Part shown: one piece after another, positions 28,614 to 36,448 of the stretch
Numbering within the stretch: the first letter of the stretch is position 1
Layout of the letters: each line of letters begins with the position of its first letter
Translations under genes and position numbers: made by a program
Source of the DNA: Flavobacteriales bacterium
Lineage (GTDB): Bacteria; Bacteroidota; Bacteroidia; Flavobacteriales_F; PHOS-HE28
Assembly: GCA_016717305.1 (NCBI GenBank)
Contig: JADKFY010000010.1
Location: 1-64,000, forward strand
Reading direction: 5' to 3'
Length of the DNA stretch: 64,000 nucleotides
The notes under the pieces: model-generated
The model's database searches: none
Told to the model about the DNA's origin: nothing
Seen by the model: only the letters and a program-made list of their open reading frames with translations

Positions 28614-29398
28614 CGGGTCATGCAACAACGGAACCGGAAAAGAGCTGTGGGAATGTTGGTGAAGCCATAGTTGCAAGCCACACCGGGTAATGGTTCATCC
28701 GTGGCCCAACCAGCGCCAATGGTCTTGGCATCGTTCGAGTTGTTCGCCGCGCTGTCCACCCATTCAGCGGAAATGACCGTACCTATGAAGGTAGGTTTGG
28801 TGCGACAGGCATTCGCCCATTCACCCATGGAACACAACCTTGCACCAGTGTTGTGGCAATACGTAATTGCGTTGAAGAAGGTGATCGCTGCCAAGGAGGA
28901 GTCTTGAATGCAGTACGTGCTGGTAGCTGCATAGAAACCTGTTGGGCAAGGGCGTGAAGCATTGCTCAAGAGCATGAATCGTGAGCCATCGTAGATCAGG
29001 CGTGCAGGAATACCTGCGGGCAGGTCAGCACTGTCCAACGGTAACTCACCGAATTTCACCACGGTTTGGGCACCGAGCCCGTTCAACTCAAGAGTGGCCC
29101 CGGCTGCGTTCGCAGCATTTGGCACCAAGGTGATCATCATTCCAGGAGTGTATGCGAGTATCGCTGGCTCCAGATCTGCGACGAGTTGGAGCGTACCTGA
29201 TGCCGTGGCATAGGACATGGTGGTTGCCCGAGCGGCCGCGACACTAACAGCGGCATCCGGTACCAATGGTGAAGCCAATCCGTCCACTTGGCGATCGGCA
29301 TCCGTGGAGCCGGTCAACTCAATAGCGACAGGGACGTCCAACTGGGCGTGAACGAAAGGAGCACAAAGAGCCAAGAAAACGGCCAAAGCGATCCTCAT
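28610..29398 (-). CDS. Secreted Cys-rich paralogue F (type X, first cassette)
   Basis: 262 residues: signal peptide MRIALAVFLALCAPFVHA|QL, then VAIELTGSTDADRQVDGLAS, LELNGLGAQTVVKFGELPLD and RLIYDGSRFMLLS (the tail-fibre-like pattern). The Cys-rich domain has PCPTGFYAATSTYCIQDSS, GARLCSMGEWANACRTKP, FIGTVISAEWVDSAANNSND and ends LFRFRCCMTR. Compared with paralogue C, blocks such as LPLDSADL, FxGTVxxAEWVD and C-terminal FRxRCC align without large gaps (type X). It overlaps both neighbours by 4 bp (ATGA). Probably exported by Sec; function unknown. Confidence 0.82.
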   Translation of the reverse strand: MRIALAVFLALCAPFVHAQLDVPVAIELTGSTDADRQVDGLASPLVPDAAVSVAAARATTMSYATASGTLQLVADLEPAILAYTPGMMITLVPNAANAAGATLELNGLGAQTVVKFGELPLDSADLPAGIPARLIYDGSRFMLLSNASRPCPTGFYAATSTYCIQDSSLAAITFFNAITYCHNTGARLCSMGEWANACRTKPTFIGTVISAEWVDSAANNSNDAKTIGAGWATDEPLPGVACNYGFTNIPTALFRFRCCMTR

Positions 29399-30285
29399 AA
29401 CACCCTCAATTTGAAAACATGTTGGTTGTTCAGCCGCAAGAAATAGGCTCCGGTTCCTAACCCGGGAAGTACTACTTGCACATGGTCCACACCAGATCGG
29501 ATCGGATCAACAGGAACGGTACGTCCAATTCCGTCGAACAACTCCAGGCTCTCGATCGGTTGATGGTCCAAGGCTACAACATGGACCACGTCGTTGACCA
29601 CGGTCGGGAATACATTGAATCCATTTTGGACCACCAAGGTCGGCACTGGAGTTGGTGCGTCCATATCGAACGCAGTAATGTATCCACCGGGTTGGAACCA
29701 ACTGCCGGATACTGAATTGCTCCCAACGTCCGGTGCACTTGCCATCAAGCTCCATGGCCCGGTCATGTCACCAGAACTGAACAACGATAGGTTCCCTGGT
29801 GGCAGACCATAGAGTTCGCTTGGGTCGTACGTGAGCACCACATCGATGGACCCATTTACCATAGGGCCTGATCGCAGTTCGAACCAACGCCCTATGCTCG
29901 AGTCTCCCTCAGGGAATTCGCGCGGTATATGCCCACGCACCACGGTGATGGGGGAAGGGCCACTACTCGAGGAAAGGTCCAACCCGAGGTTGCCGGGTTC
30001 TTCGTTCGAATAGGGCACGATTGCAGTGAGAACTGCAGTTTCGGTACCAGCACCGGTAATGGGTCCACCCACCGGTTCGAAGATCCTAGCGGTCTCTCCC
30101 AACGAAATAAGGCCGTTGTTCACCACGGTCGCTCCCGGGTCTATGGTCCATTCCAACGGACCTTCCAGTGTAACGGTGGTGCCTTCAGCAACAGTGACCG
30201 AACCGGAGATCAACCGCATTTGTTGACCACTGACCACTGCTTGATCAAGCAGTAGGATAGGACATAGGATAAACCATTTGTGCAT
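29395..30285 (-). CDS. T9SS-sorted secreted protein heading the Cys-rich paralogue operon
   Basis: The ATG at 30285 gives 296 residues with a signal peptide (MHKWFILCPILLLDQAVVSG). The N-terminal part (VTVAEGTTVTLEGPLEWTID, VNNGLISLG) resembles T9SS beta-solenoid-like stalks. The last ~75 residues, FNVFPTVVNDVVHVVALDHQ through GTGAYFLRLNNQHVFKLRVL, form a type A T9SS sorting domain, so the protein should cross the outer membrane and be attached to the surface. It overlaps paralogue F by 4 bp (ATGA) and is the first gene of the seven-gene operon. Unlike the six paralogues it lacks the Cys-rich domain. Confidence 0.82.
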   Translation of the reverse strand: MHKWFILCPILLLDQAVVSGQQMRLISGSVTVAEGTTVTLEGPLEWTIDPGATVVNNGLISLGETARIFEPVGGPITGAGTETAVLTAIVPYSNEEPGNLGLDLSSSSGPSPITVVRGHIPREFPEGDSSIGRWFELRSGPMVNGSIDVVLTYDPSELYGLPPGNLSLFSSGDMTGPWSLMASAPDVGSNSVSGSWFQPGGYITAFDMDAPTPVPTLVVQNGFNVFPTVVNDVVHVVALDHQPIESLELFDGIGRTVPVDPIRSGVDHVQVVLPGLGTGAYFLRLNNQHVFKLRVL

Positions 30286-30356
30286 GGGTTGCGAAGTTAG
30301 GAAGTTCAGTTGGATCGGGCACATGTGCCTAAGAGATCTTCTTGAGCGTCCCCCAT

Positions 30357-30364
30357 TAGCTTTG
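30357..30364 (+). promoter_or_regulatory. Candidate -7 box (TAGCTTTG) for the DUF4956/CotH operon
   Basis: TAGCTTTG fits the Bacteroidota housekeeping -7 consensus TAnnTTTG and lies 18 bp before the ATG at 30382, in the 96-bp divergent gap. No TTG is seen at the ideal upstream distance, so this is a half-match only. Confidence 0.4.
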
Positions 30365-30381
30365 CGCCAAATGCTAGCGAC

Positions 30382-30786
30382 ATGGATGTGAAGGGATTCG
30401 TTGTTGACCAACTTGGTCATTTTTCGGTATACGACCTGCCTGAAGTCCTTTTCGTTATTGTGGTTGCGGCCTTGCTGGGATATACGTTGGCAAGGTTCGG
30501 GGCAAGACAAACAGGGACTGTCCTGAAGCAAATGGCCTTTTGGGCCGCTGCAGCTGCATTGGCAGCTGTTTTTGTTCGATCCCAATTGCCCATGGCTGCT
30601 CTTATGCTCGCGGCGGCAGTTTTGGCTGGGAAGCGTAGCTACGAAATGGGGAATGATGCCTTGTTCTTCTCCGTATTGGTGGTTGGCATCGGTTGCGGAA
30701 GCGGAGCCACGGTGGTTGTTGTTCTGGCGATGATCCCATATTTGTTCTTGATGCGTTGGGCCTTTGGGCCTGCTTCACGTTCTTGA
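30382..30786 (+). CDS. DUF4956-like polytopic membrane protein
   Basis: The 134-residue protein has about four hydrophobic helices: LFVIVVAALLGYTLARFG, MAFWAAAAALAAVFVRSQLP with the following AALMLAAAVLAG, and FFSVLVVGIGCGSGATVVVV. The segment NDALFFSVLVVGIGCGSGA resembles the conserved GxGxGCGxG-type helix of DUF4956 proteins, which are often encoded beside CotH-family or VTC-domain genes. Its TGA overlaps the ATG of the CotH gene (TGATG), so the two are translationally coupled. It acts in the inner membrane; its biochemical role is unknown. It could also be a shorter, diverged member. Confidence 0.6.
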   Translation: MDVKGFVVDQLGHFSVYDLPEVLFVIVVAALLGYTLARFGARQTGTVLKQMAFWAAAAALAAVFVRSQLPMAALMLAAAVLAGKRSYEMGNDALFFSVLVVGIGCGSGATVVVVLAMIPYLFLMRWAFGPASRS

Positions 30787-32447
30787 TGCTGGAAACCCAG
30801 GCACCTTGGAGCGACTTCATCGGTTTAGTGACAAGCAGCTTGCTTTGCTTGGCATTGGCGGCTTTTGTGGGAAGTCCACCACCCGGTCCAGTTCCATTCA
30901 AGGGCGGTGCAGTTCCCTTGGTCCATCCATCGGTCGCAAGCGTTGGACAGAGCGGAAACGTTACTATCCGCTCTGTGCGAGGTGGCTATATTCATGTGGC
31001 TGAACAAGCCAATGGCCCAATGCTGGAAAGAGGCACCGTGTTCCGCTTTGTGCCTACCCCGGACCAAGTTGATGCGGATCGTACGCTAAGTATCCCACTC
31101 TCGATCAACTGGCATCATCCCTTGTTGGGGTTACCCGCAGCTCAGGTAGTGCGTTTTGCGGAAAGTGATGGTCCGGAAAGGATCGGTCCGGAACGCATGC
31201 ATACGATACTCTTTCAGGACCATGGAACATTGCCCGTATTGTCTTTGCTTGTACCTCACGGAGCTTTGTTCGATCCAGACACAGGGATCATGGTCGTGGG
31301 GAACGGAATTTTCCATGCACCTGAGAAAGTGCTGGTGGCCGAGGCCAGGGACCCTAGATCGTGGAAGTATCCCGGCAATTTCCACATGCGCGGTAAGGCA
31401 TGGCAGCGAAGCGGCCGCATGCAATTCATCGGGGCCGATGGGCTTGAGATCTTCCAGACAGAAGTGAACGTTCGGATCAATGGACAGATGACACGTTCCT
31501 TTCCACAACATGCCCTTCGCTTCGGTTTTGAAAAGCCTTTGCGCGTGGATGTGTTCAACGAGAATGTCGGTTCAGGCTACGAAGGATTGGTGCTGCGAAC
31601 AGCAGGAAATGATCAGATCAAAGCCATGCTTCGGGATCCCTTCCAACACGGGCTATGTGCGGGTCTACCCTTCGAGGTATCGGGATCACGCACATGCGTG
31701 GTTTATGTGAACGGTGCCTATTGGGGTGTCCATCATTTGCGGCACCGAATGGACGAGGAAGAATTGGCAAGGCGCTACGGGGTTTCCAAGAAACGCATCA
31801 CCATCCTGGAAGATGAAGCACGTCTTTACCGGGGTGATACCATGGAAGTGGTGCGGTTCGAACAACTTGCGGACCGTACGTACCATTGGGACGGCAAGGA
31901 CCCGGCCGAACGAAAGGCTCTTGAGGAGAACCTGGATATCGATGGTTTCTTCGCTTACATGGCCAGTCAAATGATCCTTGGTAACGTGGATTGGCCTTCG
32001 CAGAACGTGAAATTCTGGAAGTTCGGGGGCAAGGAGAAGGGCGATGCACCGTTGGATGGCAAATGGCGCTTCATCATGGGTGATTGTGATCTGGCCTATG
32101 GGGTATATGCGTCAGCGACCAGCGATATGTTCATGCGGGTAAAGGCGTTGGACGTGCCTTTGACTCGTTTGTTCAACGGAATGATGAAGGCTCCGGACCT
32201 TAAATTGCGCTTCGTACAGATAGCCCGTGATCTGGCCCAAGGGGCGTTCTCCGCAAAGCGATCCACGGCACGGCTGGAGGCCCTTGTAATGCTCATGGCA
32301 CCAGAAATGGACAGACACACGGCCCGCTGGCGACGTCCGGGTTCAGTAGAGGTTTGGCAGAAGGAAGTGGATGTTTTGCGCACCTTCGCCGCCCAGCGCG
32401 AGGGCAACATCCTCCAGCAATTGGATGCGTTTGAACAAGTTCGCTAG
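30786..32447 (+). CDS. CotH-kinase-family protein, membrane-anchored
   Basis: The ATG at 30786 gives 553 residues. An N-terminal hydrophobic segment (DFIGLVTSSLLCLALAAFVG) anchors or exports it. KAWQRSGRMQFIGADGLEIF, ALRFGFEKPLRVDVFNENVG, CVVYVNGAYWGVHHLRHRMD and WRFIMGDCDLAYGVYAS follow the CotH layout (PF08757), in which the GxYxxxE-like and DxD-type positions lie in the ATP/metal site. Spore-coat CotH phosphorylates coat proteins; in this non-sporulating lineage the target is unknown. It is coupled to the DUF4956-like gene and 6 bp from an O-antigen-ligase-like gene, suggesting an envelope role. Confidence 0.8.
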   Translation: MLETQAPWSDFIGLVTSSLLCLALAAFVGSPPPGPVPFKGGAVPLVHPSVASVGQSGNVTIRSVRGGYIHVAEQANGPMLERGTVFRFVPTPDQVDADRTLSIPLSINWHHPLLGLPAAQVVRFAESDGPERIGPERMHTILFQDHGTLPVLSLLVPHGALFDPDTGIMVVGNGIFHAPEKVLVAEARDPRSWKYPGNFHMRGKAWQRSGRMQFIGADGLEIFQTEVNVRINGQMTRSFPQHALRFGFEKPLRVDVFNENVGSGYEGLVLRTAGNDQIKAMLRDPFQHGLCAGLPFEVSGSRTCVVYVNGAYWGVHHLRHRMDEEELARRYGVSKKRITILEDEARLYRGDTMEVVRFEQLADRTYHWDGKDPAERKALEENLDIDGFFAYMASQMILGNVDWPSQNVKFWKFGGKEKGDAPLDGKWRFIMGDCDLAYGVYASATSDMFMRVKALDVPLTRLFNGMMKAPDLKLRFVQIARDLAQGAFSAKRSTARLEALVMLMAPEMDRHTARWRRPGSVEVWQKEVDVLRTFAAQREGNILQQLDAFEQVR

Positions 32448-32453
32448 GTCGAT

Positions 32454-33818
32454 ATGCTGAATTACATACGGGACCATCTGCAGTTGTTCATCCTTGTGAT
32501 CATTTTCGTGGTCGTTGGGATCTATGCCAAGTTGCTTCTATTCGCGCTCATGCCACTTTCCGTGTTCTTCCTAAAATCGAGGAACCTGTGGGCGGACATG
32601 GTCTTTGGTCTGCTCATCACCTTGGTACTGTCCGACATGACCCCGTGGTTCTTCTCCATGCAGGTGTTCAAGGCTGCCAAGAACACGTACATCATTGCCT
32701 TGGCCATCATCTTCCTATTGGAGAGGCATCGTTTCGTTCCATTATCCCGGGTGTTCAACATCTTTCTTCCCTTCTTTGTATACAGCTTCTTTCCCCTGAT
32801 CTTCTCAGGCAGTATTGTGGTCGGTGTGCAGAAGACCATTTCCTATGCCTTGCTCTATTTGATCATTCCCAATTACGTGTTGTACAACTACCGGCTCTGG
32901 GGTTGGGAGTTCTTCCGCAATCTGGTCTTCTTTATGACCACGATCCTCTTGGCCGGCTTATTGATCAATTACTGGGGCGAGTTCTATGCTTACATGATCG
33001 GTCGTTTCCGAGGGCTCTTCGGCAATCCGAACGGCATGGCGATCTTCTGCTTCCTGTTGATCATGCTCATAACGATCCTGACGGCCGTGAAGAAGGACTT
33101 GTTCAATTGGAAAGAAAAGCTTGTGGTGTATGGCGTTGCAGGTTATTTCTTGATCGTCTCCGGATCCAGGTCCTCACTTATCGCCGTGTTCATCTTCTTG
33201 GTCTTCGGTCGTTTCTTCGCAGCATCTCCGTTCCTCGGTTTCATAAGCTTGCTGGGGGTGTTTGGGGTCATGGAGATAGTGCTGAGCAACTTGGAACCCA
33301 TCGTTCAATTCTTGGGCATCGAATCTTACGTGCGACTGAACACCTTGGAGACCGGAAGTGGTCGCTATTTCGCTTGGGAATTCGCTTGGACCCACATCCA
33401 AGAATACTTGGTGTTCGGAGGGGGCTTCGGGAATGATGAACGCATCATGCGTAAAAATTACCATTATCTGGAAAGAATGGGACACCAAGGTGGGGTCCAC
33501 AATACCTACTTGTCGTTCTGGTTCGATGTGGGCATTGTAGGGTTGGTGATCTTCTTCAGGAGCTTTATCCTCATGTTCATCAAAGCGAGCAAACTAGTGC
33601 CGATGAGCATTGGGGTCATGTTCGCGCTCATGTTCTCCATCACCTACGAATCGTGGTTGGTGAGTTCGCTGAACCCGTATACCATCATCGTATTGATCAT
33701 CATCACCATCGTGTCCGAAGCGGAGATTGTGGAATGGGAGGTTTTTGGGTCCGATGCAACCGAAGTGATCGATCAGGAACCAGAGGTCGAACCAACCCTC
33801 CGGCTGGGTCCAGTTTGA
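32454..33818 (+). CDS. O-antigen ligase / polymerase-like membrane protein (Wzy_C family)
   Basis: The 454-residue protein is strongly hydrophobic with about ten to eleven helices. RFRGLFGNPNGMAIFCFLL (GNPN at residues 190-193) is the characteristic GNPN-type loop, and the large external loop contains ETGSGRYFAWEFAWTHIQEY, VFGGGFGNDERIMRK and GGVHNTYLSFWFDVGIVGL (HNTYL), conserved in the WaaL/Wzy superfamily. It would join or polymerise undecaprenyl-linked glycans on the periplasmic face. The acidic C-terminal tail (VIDQEPEVEPTL) is unusual. It is the only polymerase/ligase candidate in the window; no Wzx flippase is visible. Confidence 0.82.
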   Translation: MLNYIRDHLQLFILVIIFVVVGIYAKLLLFALMPLSVFFLKSRNLWADMVFGLLITLVLSDMTPWFFSMQVFKAAKNTYIIALAIIFLLERHRFVPLSRVFNIFLPFFVYSFFPLIFSGSIVVGVQKTISYALLYLIIPNYVLYNYRLWGWEFFRNLVFFMTTILLAGLLINYWGEFYAYMIGRFRGLFGNPNGMAIFCFLLIMLITILTAVKKDLFNWKEKLVVYGVAGYFLIVSGSRSSLIAVFIFLVFGRFFAASPFLGFISLLGVFGVMEIVLSNLEPIVQFLGIESYVRLNTLETGSGRYFAWEFAWTHIQEYLVFGGGFGNDERIMRKNYHYLERMGHQGGVHNTYLSFWFDVGIVGLVIFFRSFILMFIKASKLVPMSIGVMFALMFSITYESWLVSSLNPYTIIVLIIITIVSEAEIVEWEVFGSDATEVIDQEPEVEPTLRLGPV

Positions 33819-33943
33819 TCCAGCTCTTGTGCGTTCGAAGGAATCCGTTGGCGCGAACAAGCAGGATCGGGGCAACCGAGTTTTTGACAAGGATCGTCAA
33901 CTTCCGAAGCGGTACGGATCGCGGCTTTACATTGCGGCCCCGA

Positions 33944-36448
33944 ATGCAACGCAAGCTCTACGTCCTACTCTTCCTTGTGCTATTGCTCATAGCAGGTATT
34001 TGGTTCGCTGATCGTAAACTTAAGGGCCACGGACACCCCGGTCTTCCTACCTTTTTGCAGCAATGGTGGGTGAACTACCCCGCATCTTTTGCCGTGGAAC
34101 CAATGGTCGTTTCCATAACCGTTGAACAGGCCGATATCGACGCCCTTGAGGCCGTGGTACAGGCGGCACGTGAGCGCGGCGTGATCATGCCCGAGGGCAA
34201 CGAATATGTACCGGCGATCTTGGAGTTCAATGGACAAAAGATCAAGACCAAGGTCCGGATCAAAGGCAAGATGAGCGACCATGTCCAAGGAAGCAAATGG
34301 TCCTTCCGCGTCCTGACTAAGAAGGATGATGGCTTTCTGGGCATGCAGCGGTTCTCCTTGCAGCATCCCGGAACACGGAACTACTTGTGCGATTGGTTCT
34401 ATCATCAACTGTCCCAAGGTGAAGGCATTATTGCGCTGCGGTATGGCTTTCTCCATGTCAATTTCAATGGCGAGGACTTGGGGGTTTATGCCTACGAGGA
34501 ACACTTCGGCCCGGAGCTGTTGGTGAACAACGGTCGGCTGAACGGGCCTTTGTTCCGTTTCGACCCATCGTTATTCTGGGAACACCGGTTGAACATGATG
34601 AACAAGGTGCGGTACCACGAAGCATTCGGAGCCTACGAAGCTGCTGCGGTGGATGGGTTCGGCACAGGGAGTCTCGCAAAGGACTCGGTACAACGTAGGT
34701 ATTTCGAGGAGGCCGTTGGGTTGATGGATTCGTTCAGACGCGGCGAACGCAAGGCTTCGGAGGTATTCGACGCGGACCTCATCGCGCGTCGGCATGCGCT
34801 CTTGGACCTGGTGGGCGGCCACCACAGCATGGATTGGAGCGATGTCAAATTCTACTTCGACCCGGTGCTCAAGCGCGTTGAACCGATCTCGTATGAGAGT
34901 TTCAGTGCATACCCCATTAAGGAATTGGCTGGCACCGGCAAGTATTCGGGTAAGCGATCTTCTTGGATGGACCTGCACACCGCATACTTCAATGATCCTG
35001 AAATTTTCCGCGCCTACGTCCACCATTTGGAACGCATGTCATCACCCACCTACCTGGACAGTGCTTTCACCAAACTCGCCCCGGCCTTGGACAGTGCTTC
35101 CGCATTGATCTACCGCGAATTCCCGTACAAGGAGCTGGATCGTTCAATTTACTACAAGAACGGCGCCTTGATCCGGCGGATGCTTGATGTGCCCAAAGGC
35201 TTTCACGCTTACTACGATGGAGGCGTGGACACTGTGAACATGACCGTGATCCCGATCGAGAGCCTCCCGATCGAAATACATGGGTTGATCGACAAGGACG
35301 GCACGATACTCCCGCCGATCAGCGATCAGAACAGAGACTTACAAGCAACCATCGTTCCGAGCAGGATCGGCGGGGAAGTAGGAAAACCCATGACCGTCCG
35401 CGTGCCGATCAATGGGAAATTGGATCTGACCGCGGGCGTTCCATTGCGTATTTCATACAGCGTTCTGGGCGCATCCATCCGCAAGGAGTTGGAGGTGTTC
35501 CCGTATGCCTATCTCGACAAGATCCAATTGCCATTGGTAACAGGAACGAACACGACCGACTTGCGGAACATCAGCTACCTGCAAGTGGACGATCAAGAGA
35601 AGACGATCACGATCCTTCCAGGCAACTGGACCTTGGGTTCGGATCTGTACTTGCCCAACGGATATACCATAATGGCGACCGCTCCATTACGGTTGGACTT
35701 CGTGAATGGTGCTCGATTGATCTCCAGGTCCCCCATGCTATGGAGCGGTGTGGAGGACCTGCCGATCGTACTGCATTCCTCCGATCAAAGCGGTGGTGGG
35801 CTCATAGTGCTTAGCAGCAGGGGGAGCAGTTCGTTCTACCGGGTGCGGTTCGAAGGCTTTGGAAGCAGTAGGATCGGGACTCCATCCATCGTTCTACAAG
35901 ATGCGGATGTCCACCTGAAGGAGTGTGACCTGGGCGAGGCTCGTGGACGGGACCTGCTGTTGGCCGTTCGGAGCAAGATCGGAATGGAGGATGTTTCCTT
36001 CACCGGGGGAATGGACCAATTGACATTGGCCTATTGCACCACCACCATGGAAAAAGTAGGTGGCTTGGGCGCTGGAGATGATGCCCTTTCCGTGAAAGGT
36101 GGATCAGCGGTGATCTCAGCGCTTCGTGTTGAAGGAGCCATGGGCACAGGGATCAAATTGGACGAATACGCCATTGTTGAATTGGTTGATCCAATGATCA
36201 CATCCAAAGCCGATGCCGCCAGAGTGTCAGAAGGAGCAACACTGAAGGCAAAGGGAGGCTCCTTCACCAGTGAAAAGGAACAAGCATTGGATGTGGAACC
36301 GGAGCACGATCGCCACGGACCATCACAGGTTGAGTTGGATAGCGTGAAGACGAATGCTCCAACGCAGCCTTATCAGATCGGTAAAGGGAATACGGTGTTG
36401 ATCAATGGGATGGAAATGGAGCCGACCCTTTCCACGAAGGCACCATGA
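33944..36448 (+). CDS. CotH-family protein fused to a C-terminal beta-helix-like region
   Basis: The ATG at 33944 gives MQRKLYVLLFLVLLLIAGIW, a signal anchor; the frame is open further upstream but overlaps the previous gene. Of 834 residues, the first ~430 match CotH: VKIKGKMSDHV-type segment near residues 103-112, WSFRVLTKKDDGFLGMQRFS, YGFLHVNFNGEDLGVYAYEE and MDWSDVKFYFDPVLKRVEPI. The expected acidic position after RVEPI reads SYES, so catalysis is doubtful. Residues ~590-810 (GNWTLGSDLYLPNGYTIMAT, GGLIVLSSRGSSSFYRVRF, DADVHLKECDLGEARG) look like a parallel beta-helix. It overlaps the phosphoesterase by 4 bp. Confidence 0.75.
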   Translation: MQRKLYVLLFLVLLLIAGIWFADRKLKGHGHPGLPTFLQQWWVNYPASFAVEPMVVSITVEQADIDALEAVVQAARERGVIMPEGNEYVPAILEFNGQKIKTKVRIKGKMSDHVQGSKWSFRVLTKKDDGFLGMQRFSLQHPGTRNYLCDWFYHQLSQGEGIIALRYGFLHVNFNGEDLGVYAYEEHFGPELLVNNGRLNGPLFRFDPSLFWEHRLNMMNKVRYHEAFGAYEAAAVDGFGTGSLAKDSVQRRYFEEAVGLMDSFRRGERKASEVFDADLIARRHALLDLVGGHHSMDWSDVKFYFDPVLKRVEPISYESFSAYPIKELAGTGKYSGKRSSWMDLHTAYFNDPEIFRAYVHHLERMSSPTYLDSAFTKLAPALDSASALIYREFPYKELDRSIYYKNGALIRRMLDVPKGFHAYYDGGVDTVNMTVIPIESLPIEIHGLIDKDGTILPPISDQNRDLQATIVPSRIGGEVGKPMTVRVPINGKLDLTAGVPLRISYSVLGASIRKELEVFPYAYLDKIQLPLVTGTNTTDLRNISYLQVDDQEKTITILPGNWTLGSDLYLPNGYTIMATAPLRLDFVNGARLISRSPMLWSGVEDLPIVLHSSDQSGGGLIVLSSRGSSSFYRVRFEGFGSSRIGTPSIVLQDADVHLKECDLGEARGRDLLLAVRSKIGMEDVSFTGGMDQLTLAYCTTTMEKVGGLGAGDDALSVKGGSAVISALRVEGAMGTGIKLDEYAIVELVDPMITSKADAARVSEGATLKAKGGSFTSEKEQALDVEPEHDRHGPSQVELDSVKTNAPTQPYQIGKGNTVLINGMEMEPTLSTKAP

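Noticed and set aside
24636..29398. Diversity-generating retroelement target array
   Set aside because: The C domains have a lectin-like look, but no reverse transcriptase, template repeat or Avd gene is visible in the window; kept only as a fold comparison.
33653..33943. Longer N terminus for the second CotH protein
   Set aside because: The extension lies inside the O-antigen ligase gene and is low-quality sequence; the ATG at 33944 begins a good signal anchor.
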